64,000 nucleotides of DNA from Bryoerythrophyllum caledonicum (GCA_963971425.1 OZ020514.1:40275158-40339157); one strand, 5' to 3'. Counted from the stretch's first letter, positions 37,599 to 49,875 are shown. Made by a program: numbers and translations. Notes: generated by a model not told the origin, from the letters alone.

Positions 37599-39384
37599 AT
37601 TAAAAAGGTTGTAAGGGCAAACAAGTTTTCTTGAGGATTTCTACATATTCACATCTAGATTTAGATTGATCCAATCACATTAATTAGGTCAAATGAAGCT
37701 GTACTATACTTGGCAAAGGATGGAATAAAACCATATCATGAGCAAGATAGTGCAAGGAGCATGCCTCATACCATCATAGCATGTGTGCTTTGTTAAATCA
37801 CAACCCTTTTTATTTGAATGAGAAGATCTAAGAATAAAACGTGGCCACATCGGCGAAGAGGATTTTGTCCTTTCAAGAATTGGCTCTCAAGCAAAAAGGC
37901 TATCAACAACTCTCTTGTCCATTGCCATTGACACATAGTCCATGGTGAATTGAGTTGTAGCAGTTCTAAAAGTTGTAATTCAACAAAAGAAACAAGCATC
38001 ATCGTCTAGATTTAAGAGGAAATCCAATGATGCTTGACAATGATAGCCCTAGATTTATGAATAAACATTTCTTTTATACATCCTCAAATTTATAGATGAT
38101 AAATCAATTCATGCAAGGAAAATTGTACATTTATAAGTATCAAAGATCAATGCAATTAACCATGGACTATGTATCAATGTAAAGATGTTATATACAATTA
38201 ACCATGGACTATATATCATGTAAAGATGTTACATACAATTAAAATCGTTTTCCCTATGGAACTAATGCTGCACCTCCTCCCGATTGATGATTAGGTTTAT
38301 GATGTAGGTGATGTGTTCTTGGACCACTGTAGAACATAGGCAAGCTCTGGAGATAGTGAGATCAATATTAAGCAAGCCCATCTTGCAAATCATAAATGCT
38401 CCCAAGATATAGAAGCAATCACTTTGATAGATAGAAATCAATACAAGCACTATAACCTGTAGCTTTGCATTGTTTGAAGTAAGAAGCGTTCTTGGATATA
38501 TTAAACATGTGTTTAGTTGGACTATTCTTGATTTCCATAGTACATTTTTGGACTAAATTGATTGCCAAACCCATGAATGGAATGCTTGGACAAAGTCTTC
38601 ACGAAGATCTCTTTTTAAGTGCCTTGCTCTTTCATGTTGTTTTTCCTTGATCTTCCGCCAAGGAATCTTATCATCATCTTCCTCACAATAACTTTTAGAA
38701 AAATACTCAAGAGAGTGATAAAATAGATACTCAAATATCTCCTTGGTTGTCAATCTCATCATCGCATGCTAGACTGTGATGGTGGCCAAGTTAGTCAACT
38801 AAGATAGAAACTGGAGACATTTTAGAAGCATCTTCATATGTTTTGGAGCATCTTCTCACATTTTAGAAGCACCTTTACATGACAAGACTTCACCTAGTTC
38901 TTGTACATTGCTAGCACTACTTATGGATGTCTCGAAGATTTGGATAGAAAATGCTAAGCAAAGTGACTTTTGAGTGCAAATTTCCTTATGACTAAAAGCT
39001 CCTATTGGAGCTTGGACGACCTATGTTTAGAGAGAGAACACTTGCTTCAACACCAAAGCTCAACTTTTGGAGAATGCAAATAAAAAACATAGAAGCATCA
39101 AGTGGTTGACTCGGTGACGTAATGAAAACTTGTCTAAACTATTGCCAAATTTGATCCAAACTAAGTACAATGAGCCTCTCTAATGTGTACAAAATGAAAT
39201 ATACATTATTACAACAATTGATTTTTCTCGTTTATATTTTAATTGCTTTCAACTTAATATTAGAGAATAACTTGTATGTGGAGATGAACTTGACAATGAC
39301 TCGGGTTCATTATGTTGGGGTACGTTTGCAAGGGACTAATGTAATGACACCTGAGAAACAAGAGACAATTGGTGGTGATGACAA
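37599..39384. other. AT-rich, no recognisable gene
   Basis: Only short minus-strand frames (about 37.8, 38.3 and 38.6 kb) without nameable motifs. An imperfect repeat of a ~60-bp block (taccattgcaattaaccatggactat-like) occurs at 38.15-38.24 kb. Confidence 0.4.
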
Positions 39385-40310
39385 TCAATTAGGAAGTGGT
39401 GTTGAATCCACCACCTGGGAAGGTAGCACTTGGCAATGTCTTAGACAAAGCAGGCAGGAAATTGCAGTGAGTTTACAAATTGCATCAGACGTTTGCCTTC
39501 CGTCTATGGTATTGTTGACCAAAGGCTCAATGATGCTGACAAATTCAGTGTCGAAAGGAGGTTCAAAAACGGCTCCACATAGATGCTTAAATTGTTGCAT
39601 CATTGTGAGCATCTTCAAGTTTTGCTCCATGAATATTGTCATGTTGCTTCTAAAAGAGGTCATTTTTTCTTTTCCTCCTCGAGCTTAGATGTAGGATGTA
39701 GAAGCTTGAGCTTGAAAATACTCCAGCAAGAAATTGTAGAAGAAGCAATTGCTACATTTGAACTTGTATCGTAAAGGAGAAAATTCTTTCTTATTAAACT
39801 GGTATTCTCTGTCAATTTATCCAAGTTGGATGAAGCCCATTTAAAGCTCTCAATGATAATCTTTGAGCTCACACCATTGTCTAAGTGCAATGAGCAACTT
39901 GCAACATTGTCGTCAAGTGTTTCTCTAAGATCATTGTCACAAGAGGCAAAACTGTCTTGAACTAATTGATCATACGTTTGTTGTTTTGAACATTTCAATT
40001 ATCCTCGTCCTTGTTCTCAACTTTTTTTTCTTCTTTAAAAGGACTGACACCCCGCAAATAAAAAGCGTATGACGTTGATGTGATATTTTGAAGTGAGGAA
40101 AAATATTTTGTTTAGCTTAAACGCAAGTGTGGCTATGTCCACAAGGATGTCCATATTATCAGCTCGTGAGATAAAAATGTCTTTGAGCAAGGCATCTACA
40201 AACTTCACCAAGGAACTCACATTACATTTGAGTTTGTATCTAACTAAACAAACAACATTCATCTTAAGAACCAAAATAATGACGTTATAATGTTCAACTT
40301 GACTATTCAC
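39385..40310 (-). pseudogene. unrecognised minus-strand coding relic
   Basis: Three minus-strand frames follow each other: 40310-40035 (91 codons), 39998-39660 (112 codons) and 39663-39385 (92 codons). Their composition looks protein-like, with alternating hydrophobic and charged residues. Examples are KFVDALLKDIFISRADNMDI and SSNLDKLTENTSLIRKN. Similar worn sequence may continue to about 40.8 kb. I do not recognise a family. It may be a decayed gene of a helical protein. Confidence 0.25.
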
Positions 40311-42454
40311 TTTAGTTCAAGTTAAGCTAAAGTGTTTGTCCTCTTGGCTTAGTTTAGTGATGCAAGTGACTATAGCTGAATTTCTATTGAATATAAATTG
40401 GAACTCCAAATGTTGTTAGTTCCATGATTGAACCAAGTCAAGAACACCTACACTTCAGTTTATCCAAGACAAAGTGTAAGATGAAATGATCTTATCATAG
40501 TGGCTTAAAGTAACTTGGCGTCATTGAATATCGAGAGCACCACATTGCTTGGCTTGAGATAGGACTTCATCTTTAATATTGAATTGTACGTTTGATACTC
40601 GACCTCAATATACTTCTACGACTTCTCAAACATTGGAATGCGCACTGTTGGAATTCTTTTCTATGATTGAGCATGTTTGTCTCAAGATTCTTAATGAGCT
40701 AGAGCAAGCTTGGGCAGAGCTAAGTAGTTGTACAAGCGCTAAACCTTCTTTGGGATGTAGGTGGAGAGGATCCGGTTGTAGACATTAAAGAATGCCAAAG
40801 TCTACGTGAACTCATTGAAGTTTAAGTCCGCATTTGCGCTACTTAAGATCCAGAGCTAGAGGAGGATTTATTTGTGATATGTTAGTTTCCTCAAAGAACA
40901 TCTTCATGTATTCTTTGAAGTATGGCTTCCCCACTAAACTCTTTGACTTCTTCTCAATCCTATACATAACTCAGAAGTTGCAAACAACAAGTTTGACATT
41001 GCAATTGTAATTCGCCCATATGTAAACATGCCATATTTTGAGGGAGATGTTATCCTTGTTTTAAATTCAAAAGTGCGCCTTTTGTAGGCGCTTGGAATTG
41101 CAAGCGATTGCAAACTAAAATCTTGAAGAATTGCTTTACATTGGGCAAGAGCTCTTTATTGATGCAATTTAGGGTTTTCATTTCCTATGCTCTTCAATGA
41201 ATGCATAGGTTATTTTCATAGTTGAAAAAATTAGCCATGTGTTTGTTGCAATACTATTATTTAATAATTTAAACTCAATACTGGAAGTTATTATTTAAAA
41301 TACTCTACTTTTTATCGTCATCTCTACTTCACGTTCAAAATACATTGGGACTATTCTACACATCACAAAAATGTATTGTAAAGTCTCAAGACCTAAGTTA
41401 TGAACATAATTACGATAAGATCCTTTTTTGTGCATATGATCTTTTAACGCCAAGAATGCCCATACCAGAGTTGTCGATTATGCCATGATGGCAACCAAAT
41501 CCGTCATAATGTCATAATATCAAAACACTTTGTCATGCTGTCATTGTAACGGATCGTGACATAACTACGACAAGGCTATTTTTACATCTTAATATTCAAT
41601 AAATCCATTTACCTCCAGAGAGAGACGTCAAATATCATAAGGCATCTCCGTGCTAGATGTGCAAACATGTCATCAACTAGGGTAATTACATGTGTGGTCA
41701 CCTACAACATTGCCTGCAGGCTCCATCTACGCGCTAAGTGCACTGCTCATCGTCCGCTCGCCATTAGTGCCCCATTCGGGTGATGACACACTACTCTTGC
41801 CTCCCTATCTATTGATCACATTGTATGACAAGTACAATTTGAAGAAAATCTAGAATCTCCAATATGTTGGTAGCAAAATGGATATCTTACCTATTGAGCA
41901 CATGATGGATGTGTCGTATCTTTTGACATCCAATTCCGATGCATACTTTCAAAATATAGAAAAAAAGTAGGAAAAATAGAAAGTACAATCTTCAATGCAA
42001 GAAATGAGGAGAAAGCGTTTGTTTTTGTCAAAATTTAAGTATTGGCCCATCTGCATCAATAGTCCTTGTATCTAGTTCCAAAACAAAATTAGAAAAAATA
42101 AATTTAATACTCATATTTTAGAACTTTCCAAAAAATCACATTTGCTACATTTTTGGTCAATTGGCTATCAACTAACATATTCAAATAGAGGATTATGGTT
42201 CTTAAGTAGAAGATTCTATATGGCTCTTTAAAACATAAAATTGTTATTTACAATTTCACATAATGAGAATAAAAATATGAATCACGAATTGGGACAAAAC
42301 AAACGTTTTAGATTTGTACTCATTTTAAGGTTTTTTTCATGCATTAAATATTTTGATTCTTTATCTTTAATAATGCAAGATGTGGGGCTACACCTACTTA
42401 TTTTTTCCTCCAAAACATATGATAATCTAGTCTTAAATTTAGTACAAACTTGTA
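40311..42454. other. AT-rich, no recognisable gene
   Basis: No conserved coding sequence. CTTTGCCC at 42455-42462 is the left target duplication of the large hAT element. Confidence 0.45.
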
Positions 42455-42462
42455 CTTTGCCC
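42455..42462. repeat. left 8-bp target site duplication of the large hAT
   Basis: CTTTGCCC, directly before CAGGGTTGT. Its partner at 56000-56007 is CTTTGCAC. Confidence 0.7.
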
Positions 42463-42471
42463 CAGGGTTGT

Positions 42472-42545
42472 TCGGCCGTCCGTCCGTCCGGTAGTGTCCG
42501 TCCGTCCGACTGTCCGTTCGGTTGAGGCTACTGTCCGTCCGATAA
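42472..42545. repeat. left subterminal GTCCGTCCG repeats
   Basis: Several GTCCGTCC units just inside the left terminus. The right end has a similar group at about 55938-55985, and both contain GCTACTGTCCGTCCG. They are candidate transposase-binding sites. Confidence 0.65.
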
Positions 42546-42614
42546 GGGTCAACCGTGGTTTAACCATGACTCGAGGTAAATCAATTTACCCACTGCCACG
42601 AAGGCGACTACGTG

Positions 42615-43078
42615 GCTGACACGTCGTCAACAGGGTCGCAAGCGTGCAGACAAGGGGGCGGGCGCGTGAAGAGGGCGGGCGTGTACGGAGATGGGCCGGG
42701 TGCATACTGAAGGGGCAGTTCGCGCGCGGAGATGGATCGGGCGCGTATTGAAGGGGCCGCACGCATACAAGGGAGGACCGGAAGCGTACCATCTTGGGCC
42801 GGGCGCGTACAGCGGTGGATCAGGCGCGTACCGTGAGAGGCCGGGCGCGTGCAAGGAGGACCGCGCGCGTACCGCAAGGGGCCATGCGCACGCGGTGAAG
42901 GGCCAGGCGCATACTTGGAGGGGCTGGCGCGTCCGACCAAGGTCGCGCGCGTTCGTAGAGGGGCTGCGCGCGTTCGCGGGGGAGGGCTCGACGCGTTCGT
43001 GGAGGGGGCTAGGCCGGGCGCATGGCCTTTGGGGTCGCGCGCGTACGAGTATTGAATTCAGGGGTCGCGCGCGCTCTC
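42615..43078 (-). repeat. GC-rich ~21-bp array, left subterminal, reversed
   Basis: About 21 degenerate units of ~21 bp with the core GGCCGGGCGCGTAC, the reverse of the core in the other five arrays. Because the rightmost array (55505-55805) is in the opposite orientation, these two form subterminal inverted repeats of the hAT element. The long open frames over this array (up to 151 codons) are repeat translations, not genes. Confidence 0.8.
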
Positions 43079-43244
43079 TCACTTCTTAACATGCATGAGC
43101 TTCATGTCGCAATGTGTATGAAAAATGATAATCTTTTATCTATCACGAGATGGGCAAAAAGCACCATCACATCACAATGCTAATATATATTGCAAAATGA
43201 TCAACAATTGAAACCTTCACTATCAATACGCTAAGTCAAAATTT
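43079..43244. other. AT-rich spacer downstream of the kinase-like gene
   Basis: Lies between the left array and the kinase-like gene, whose 3' end is at 43245. No feature recognised. Confidence 0.5.
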
Positions 43245-44233
43245 CTATATCTCATAGCGGAAGCAAGCGTCCAGAACTCCAAAGTTGAATGGTTTAGCCA
43301 TTAGCTCGTCAACCACTTTGTAGAATGTTGCACGTTTGAGGGGATCTCGCTCTAGTAATTTCTCGATCTTCACTTGAAAAGCTGCATAGTTGACGGTTGA
43401 TTTGAAGAATGTTGAGTGAGATTCTTTCTCCAAAATCGCTCTAGCCATCCACCCAACGGAGTACGAATCGGCGAGCTAAGTGTATTGGTGTCGCCGCTGC
43501 ATCACATCCAATGCCGTTTCCAAATCTTGTGGGCCGAATTTGTAAAACAACTCTGGAGCTACCCAATGTCGTCTACGGCGTTGATAGTCAAGCTCCGTGT
43601 CGATCTGGAATCCATATTTTGATGGCTCTTCGTATGATATTTGGCTCGCAATTCCAAAATCACAAACGCCAATGAAGACAGACCCTGGTTTCTCTGGAGG
43701 AAAGTGGAGAAGCACGTTTGTGGGAGCGATGTCATTGTGAATGACATTTGCCTTGTGGACTTGGGCCATGGTGCACATCAAAGCCGAGGCAGGTCTCGCT
43801 CTATTCTTTTGGAAGGCTAGGATTACTCTCTCTATGAATGAAGCATAGTGATACATGCCATATGCATCCTTGAACGATTCAGAACTCTCCAGAGCGCGCT
43901 CGAATTTCGACTGGACGTCGGCCTGTAAGCACATGATTCCTGGCTCACCCTTTTCCAAATAAACTTGACGGAATCACACTACGTCAGTTTCACACCATCG
44001 ACGGTAGTATTGTATTGCCACACCTTGAAGAAATGCGGTATACTCCTTTGGTGGATAACCGGCATCCTTTTCGTGCGCAGACATTTTTGCTTCGCCCTCT
44101 TTGACGGTGCTTTCAGTGCATCGGAAGGATTGCGGCTCGACTTTGCAACGCTAGTAGGTGGAAGCTCAGATGCATCTGGAGCATCTAATTCAACATATGC
44201 GGGCCGCTTTCTAGTATTACGATCAGTGGCCAT
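43245..44233 (-). pseudogene. protein-kinase-like cargo gene, decayed
   Basis: From ATG 44233 the frame reads MATDRNTRKRPAYVELDAPD, a Lys/Arg-rich leader. After a frame change near 43.97 kb the kinase core follows: VIHNDIAPTNVLL (catalytic loop, HND in place of HRD), CDFGIA (DFG metal loop), RRHWVAPEL (the APE region) and, after an in-frame TAG at about 43.48 kb, LADSYSVGWMARAIL (helix F). The tail is LLERDPLKRATFYKVVDELM. No complete glycine loop or clear VAIK lysine was found, so the N-lobe may be missing or worn. It lies on the minus strand, head to head with the first family copy across the array at 44.46-44.88 kb. As read it has one frame change and at least one stop. Its substrate is unknown. 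Confidence 0.65.
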
Positions 44234-44454
44234 TGCAATAATCACAATCCTACACAAACTATAATTTTATAAAAAAAATCAAAACCTCTCCCGGACCCAA
44301 TGTGTGGTGGCCCCCCTCTAAGTTCCTAGCAAAGTACGAATAGTACTAGGACATGGAGCCACTTGAGAGGAGCCTATGTGATTGATATTAGAATCTGTTC
44401 CATTTATAGTGAAATGAACCCTGGCCTCGCATGCGCATCCGCATGCGCGTGACC

Positions 44455-44880
44455 AAGACGCCATGCACCCAGCCCGTTCCCGTACGAGCTCGGCCCTCCA
44501 GCGTACGCGCCTGGCTCGTAACCGAACGCGCCCAACATATTCCCGCACGCGCCCAGCCTGTTCCCGCACATGTCCAACCTCTTCCCGCACGCGCCCGGCG
44601 GTTCCCGCTTGCGCCCAGCCCGTTCCCGCACGTGCCCAACCCGTTCCCATTCGCGCCTGGCCTGTTCCCGTACGCGCCCAACCCGTTACCGCACACGCCC
44701 GGCCCCAAAGTCCACGCGCTCGACCGTGGATCCTACGCGCGAGGCCCCAAACCCTATGCCCGAGACCCCGAATCGTATGCACGAGACCCCAGCGTACGCG
44801 TCCGGTCCCCATACGGCATGCGAGCGTTCCTCATGCCACGTACGCGCCCGACCCACTAGTATAAATGGTCGTGCGCGCCC
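44455..44880 (+). repeat. GC-rich ~21-bp array between kinase-like gene and family copy A
   Basis: About 20 units of ~21 bp with the core CGCGCCCAGCCCGTTCCCGTA or CGCGCCCGGCC. It lies between two divergent genes (kinase-like, minus; copy A, plus). A TATAAATG follows at 44860. Open frames across it are repeat translations. Confidence 0.8.
44860..44867 (+). promoter_or_regulatory. TATA-like element before family copy A
   Basis: TATAAATG at the right edge of the array. A downstream GGAAATCGTGGC (44906) also occurs after the array before copy B (48103), so the two upstream regions are homologous. It lies 282 bases before the ATG, so a 5' UTR or intron must lie between. Confidence 0.4.
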
Positions 44881-45141
44881 ATCCCATCTCACAAACGCCA
44901 ATTGGAAATCGTGGCCTTTAACTATCTTTTTGAGGTGGCTGATTGCTTGATCTTTGATTGGGGCTCCAGATTTGCACATTACTACGACGTATTGCATCAC
45001 CGCATCGATCTCCGTTCGAATTACTTAACATTGCTACCTTGTATTATTTTGAAATCCAAGGTGGTAATTGTTTGTTTTTTTTTGGATAGAGCTTAGCGTA
45101 GTTAACAAATAATTTGGTAGATTTTTTTACAGTGTTCGGCT

Positions 45142-47550
45142 ATGGAGAGTGAGAGTGAGCTGGATGCCCAACAACAGCCACCAATGTCCACCACGCAGAG
45201 GAAGAGGGAGAAAGACAGAGATAGGGCGAGGCACGGGAAGCTCCAAAAGAAGCGGATGCACGTGTTCAACAATCCAGCAAAGATTGCATTCGTGGGTCGG
45301 CAAGATGAACCATCGCCATGGTCGTCTGTCACTTGCGAGGATTACATCGAGTGGAGCCACCTGTTGAAGATATTTCCTCCACATCGCCATTTTATAAATC
45401 GTCGTGCAAACAAGGCGAATTTGAAGTATTGCATCAATGAGGCGTTTCGAGCTCGTGCCCTCCAAGTTCACCAATACTTATACGAGCTCGAATTCATGCC
45501 CCGCAATGATTGTCCCTTTTATCTCTCTTGCATGGTATATGCGGAGGTCGTTCTCAATAAGCGAGTGGATTGGAGGACTGTGCGGAAAACTCCCAAAATG
45601 CCGAGGGTGTGGATGCATGCCGATGTGCCTAGGGAGCAACATCCAGTGTTTCCTTTTACGGCACTAGGGCCACAGAAAACGGATGGACCAGAAGAAGTAG
45701 CTCCAGTAGAGTCAGATTCATCACCGGATTCGGACTCAGATGTACGTGTAGGTCGACTTTCATCAACTTCTCTGTGCGTCACGGAAAAAGCGCCAACAAG
45801 TGAAGCTCCATCAAGCAGGACGTCTACTGGTTCAAGGAGGTGGCCAAGTACATTTACCAATCGTAAATCTTGTTGGCGATGATGAACCCGCCGCGAGGCT
45901 TGAGGGTGTTGGAGATGAAGAACCCATCCATGTTATGGATGAAATGCCAATGATGGATGTCGTAGTCACCACTTCCAACACTAGGCATGTAGCATCAGGG
46001 TCGAGAAGTACGACCGTTGATGCTCACCAAGAGTTATTGGACACTATAAGTTTGAAGGATGAGATGATTCAATGTCTCCAAGAAGAGATTGAAAACCTCA
46101 AGCTGTTATCCAGTGAAAAGGGTGATATTATCACCAAGCAAGCAACCGAGATAGAAGTGTTGCCAACTAGACTAATATTGGCGGAGTTGCTCGAGGTGTG
46201 GACGACACAATCCTCGACAATGTTATTGGCAACATTACTAGCTGCTTGCTAGATGCCCCGACAAGACCACCGCGTCACCGCTTTGCTAGTCGTCCGTCCG
46301 GTTTTCTACCGCCGCCGACTGTAGCAGCGCAGCCATTTGTAGATTCCATCGGCACCGAGGATTCTCTGTCGTTTTCCCCAGCCAATCCAAGCACGGAACT
46401 TGTTCAGCTTCGCACTGCAAATGACATCCTTCGAAAAAGGATTAGATCGGTGAGCGAGCAGTATTATCAATGGAAGGTGGCATGCATCTTGAATGTTGAC
46501 CGTGCGAGGCAAATGGCAATAGAGATCCAGAAGATTGACAACGAATATTTGACGAATAATATGCGTCGTGACTTTGGACTCGCATCTTGGGCTCACATCG
46601 ACAAGATGTTTCCAACTGAATTGCCTCTATTGCCAGATGGTAAATCTATTCACTTGGCAAAGTTGGAGTGGGACCACATAGAGGCTATGTCTTCTCATGC
46701 CCTTCAATCAAGTGGAAATGTGGCACCACGCAAATTATGGCCAACACCAGCAAGCTTCACGCAAAATGAAGATGCTTGCCCGGTTTGTTTAAATCCTTTC
46801 GGGCCAGAAGGTGCATATGATCTTGGCACATGTTGGTGTTTAAACCATCTGATGTGTCTCCTAGGTGGTATCTTGACACGTAGGTTTTGCGCAAAGTGTA
46901 GAACACCATTTCATAAGCACTTGTATGAATTGTTTGGCCTCACCACCTACATGCCACCTAGTTGGGAGTTGAACCCAGAGAATGCGCCTGGGGATGCCTA
47001 TGCTCAAAAGTGGGGAGAAGATTTGGTGTGGGACTGGCGTGCGCAGTGCCACGAACTACATAAGTCCAGTGTAAGCACGCAATTTGGTTGGGAAAATGAC
47101 CACGAAGAAATTGTACGAGCGGCCAAGAAGCTCATATCGGGAACCACCGCGGACCATGTTGGTAAATGAAACTTCTTCTACCAAGTCATGGGCGGATATT
47201 GGAATGCTAGGCGGAAGCAATTTCAATTCAGACGACATCCAGATGGGAAACTGTGGAATCACTAGGGACGTGTGGTGTCAGAATTGGGAGAGGCCACTGA
47301 TCTTGACCTTCGCAATGTGTTGCAATGGGAAGAATCGCAATGGAAGGAAACTTGGAAGGAGGAAGCTATTGACTTTCTTCTTGAGGAACATAGTCCGGCG
47401 ACTATGAAGACTCTCAAAGCACTTCGGAACTCCGAAATGTTACGTGCTCTGGTAAACGCGGATGGGCCTCACCGGAGGACGCGAGCGACTTGTAAATTGC
47501 TAGATGATGGGGCCTTAGGAAGTGGTGAACCAAGTGGAGCTGATGCCTGA
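45142..47550 (+). pseudogene. cargo family copy A, RING-like C-terminus
   Basis: Best kept of three paralogues. Frame 1 (45142-45882) has a basic start (KREKDRDRARH), then the family block KKRMHVF ... PSPWSS ... YIEWSHLL ... ANLKYCINEAF ... VYAEVV ... VDWRTV, then an acidic Ser/Asp stretch. Frame 2 (to 46252) is coiled coil (LLDTISLKDEMIQCLQEEIE). The third part (46198-47169) has KIDNEYL helices and a Cys/His cluster, CPVC-x14-CWCLNHLMC-x11-CAKC. Its eight ligands have the C4HC3 order, like a RING-type zinc site. A probable 120-base intron (47162-47281) joins it to the last part (to 47550). Two frame changes at about 45.84 and 46.19 kb have no convincing introns, so it is slightly broken or mis-sequenced. 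If active, a RING would suggest ubiquitin ligase function; the N-terminal block is unknown to me. Confidence 0.6.
47162..47281 (+). other. probable intron in family copy A
   Basis: It starts GTAAAT and ends GTGTCAG. Its 120 bases keep the frame, and it contains the only two stops (47167, 47263) that separate the RING-like part from the following coding sequence. Removal joins HV-E-LGEATD. Confidence 0.5.
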
Positions 47551-47757
47551 TGAAGTGGAGTATAGGCAAATAGAATGCAAGATGAAAGCGTAGCATTTGT
47601 AACTATTTTGTATGTTGCAAAATTTGCATATGCAATATAAATATAAGGACATCTTTAAAGCATTGACTCATTTCTTGCATCTCCTTTGAAACATTGAAAT
47701 TAGTTTCTAGCATTTAAGATAATCCAATTTGCAAGAACTGAACTTTCCATGGTCCTT
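47551..47757. other. 3' flank of family copy A
   Basis: AT-rich, with several AATATAAAT sequences that could serve polyadenylation. No gene seen. Confidence 0.4.
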
Positions 47758-48078
47758 GTTCGTGCGCGGCCGGCCCAACAACGCACGCGCGCGGCCTCAA
47801 AAGGCATGCGCCTGTTCCCCATTCGCGTGTGCCCAACCTCACAGCACACACGCCCAGCTTCAAAGCGCACATGCCCGACCCCGAAGCGCACGCGCCCGGC
47901 CTCAAAGCGCATGCGCCCGACCCGAAGCGCACGCGCCTGACCCCATTTGCACGCGCTAGGCTCCCTTCGCTCGAGCCCGACCACTTTGTTCGTACGCGCG
48001 AGACTATGATTGGTATGCGCGAGACTATGATTGGTATGCGCGAGATCGTCCCATCTCGTACGCGCGCGGCCTATGGGA
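47758..48078 (+). repeat. GC-rich ~21-bp array before family copy B
   Basis: About 15 units with the core CACGCGCCCGGCCTCAAAG. The right end has the GTACGCGCGAGACTATGATTG variant in a short tandem. CATAAATT follows at 48095. Confidence 0.8.
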
Positions 48079-48094
48079 GGCATGCGCGCCTCGC

Positions 48095-48172
48095 CATAAA
48101 TTTGGAAATCGTGGCACGATGGGCCCACTTTCCAGGCGCTTTGGCCTGTAACTGCCACGTGGCGGCTGCTTG
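48095..48172 (+). promoter_or_regulatory. upstream block shared by family copies B and C
   Basis: A TATA-like CATAAATT, then GGCGCTTTGGCCTG and CCACGTGGCGGCTGCTTG (which includes the G-box core CACGTG) at 48135-48172. The same block lies at 50381-50418 before copy C, also after an array and TATA. The conserved order suggests a shared promoter. Confidence 0.5.
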
Positions 48173-48251
48173 CTAAGCACTATTGGAAAGTGGGTCATGG
48201 TGTCTATTGACACACTTTTACTCCCGATGTCCCTTCACGCTAGTTTCAAGC

Positions 48252-49031
48252 ATGGACTCAAGTGGGCCTTCTGAGATTCGGGCTTCCGAGAAGAAAATGA
48301 AGAAACGACAGCATGATGCGGGACGAGTACGCAACCACGAGCAGAAGAAACGCATTCACATGTTCGTCGATGGTGAGCTGAAGGCATTTTGAGGCTAGGG
48401 AGATGTACCAAACCCGTGGACATTTACACAGTGTGCAAAGTACATTGCCTGGTGTCATTTGGGACGAATGTTGCCGCATTTGCGGTATTCGCAACTTTGC
48501 AAATACGACAAGGATAATTTAAATTACTGCACCAATGAAGTATTCAAAAAATGGTGCATCCAAGCGTACCAGCACATCTACAACACGGCAAAGGTTCACC
48601 GGAACGAGGTGAATCTATCCATTTTACGTATGGTGAATGCTGAAATTATACCCGGAGTAGTAGTCGATTGGAGGACGATGGAAATACAACCAAACTCCAA
48701 GATGACACCAGTATCCACGGCGACACTACCAATAGAGCGCAAGTTTCCGAGCAAAGCTCTAGGAAAAAAGGCCAAGGAGGTTGAAGTTCCAAACGAGGAA
48801 ATTGTGTGGTCTGACACTTCCAGTGGCGACTCGGATACTAGGTGTGACTCAACTTATTGCAAGGAGATTGAAGGCTTTATTAAATGCCATAGGCTAGATT
48901 CTGCCCTCCAAGACACACCGACAATTGGAGAAGATTCCGGCAAGGAAAATGATCCAACTGAGATGGACGCGGTTGCATATGAGAACATCAATGAAAACCT
49001 AGAGTCTTTTGATGATGTTCCAATTGGTTGA
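48252..49031 (+). pseudogene. cargo family copy B
   Basis: ATG at 48252 (MDSSGPSEIRASEKK), then HEQKKRIHMF. After two in-frame stops (48390 TGA, 48396 TAG) the same frame continues for 190 codons: NPWTFTQCAKYIAWCHL ... NLNYCTNEVF ... QAYQHIYNTA ... VNAEII ... VVDWRTME, then an acidic tail. It matches copy A over the N-terminal block and copy C more closely. It ends before any coiled-coil or RING-like part, although worn coiled-coil-like sequence follows to 49.2 kb. The second stop lies at the same place as one in copy C. The rest of the frame is open, so decay is slight. Confidence 0.6.
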
Positions 49032-49875
49032 GAGTCTCATCTTCAACTAAATATCAGCAGAGTATACAAGAATACAAGAAACTGGTAGAAGAAGCCAACC
49101 GCAACTAAGAAATACTTAAAAAATTACGCGTTGTACTCCAAGAAAAGGACAATCAAATCCAAGAATACTCAAAGTTGGTGTTTACTTTAAAGTCGTAGAA
49201 TTTGATAGCAATGGAAGTAGTGCCATGAATGATAAACGGGCAATTTTGTAACATTTTGAAATCATAGACCTTGTGAATTTTATAAATTGCACTTCATTTG
49301 TAAATGGCTTTAGTTCGAAACAATATTGTTTATCTACGACGTTAATCAAGTTTGTACGGTTCAGCATGTTTTTTAATTTGTACAATGTAATAAAGTGAAT
49401 GTTCTATACAGTCTTGTATACATTTAAATTATATATTTGATGAATGTGTTATGATCTTCCATGATTGTACAACTTCATGCACCCTTGTCAATAAATTAAA
49501 TTCACTTTTGTCTAATATTTGATAACCGACTACAATAGTCTATAGTATCATCGAGAATTTTTTTGTAGTGAAATTTATATCATGTGTTGAAGAATAAAAC
49601 TTAAATTTTTGTCTCAAACATGTAAATCATAAGACTAAACAATAAAAATCATGTTACTATTAAATGATTTGGGATGTAACAAAATCCCCAATATTAATGC
49701 AACATTATTATTCTTGGTTGAATTATATGTAATTAATTGCAACGGCCTTCCAAATGAAAAGATATGGCATTCTACCATACAAATTATCCATATTATATCT
49801 TAATATGAGTATAAGTTTGCTGAACAAATCATTGAGCATGCTAATTGAAGGTACTAACTCTCCTCAAAAAATCAT
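49032..49875. other. AT-rich, no recognisable gene
   Basis: The first 150 bases hold the worn downstream part of copy B (KKLVEEANRN-like). The remainder is AT-rich with no feature. Confidence 0.4.

Noticed and set aside
42627-43089. Long Arg/Ala/Pro-rich frames (up to 151 codons) on both strands; similar at 44318-44864 and 47700-48176
   Set aside because: They are translations of the ~21-bp GC-rich arrays, open in many phases at once, without start context or conserved sequence.
47758-48078. CRISPR-like look of regular short repeats
   Set aside because: Units are degenerate and contiguous, with no unique spacers, in a eukaryotic genome.
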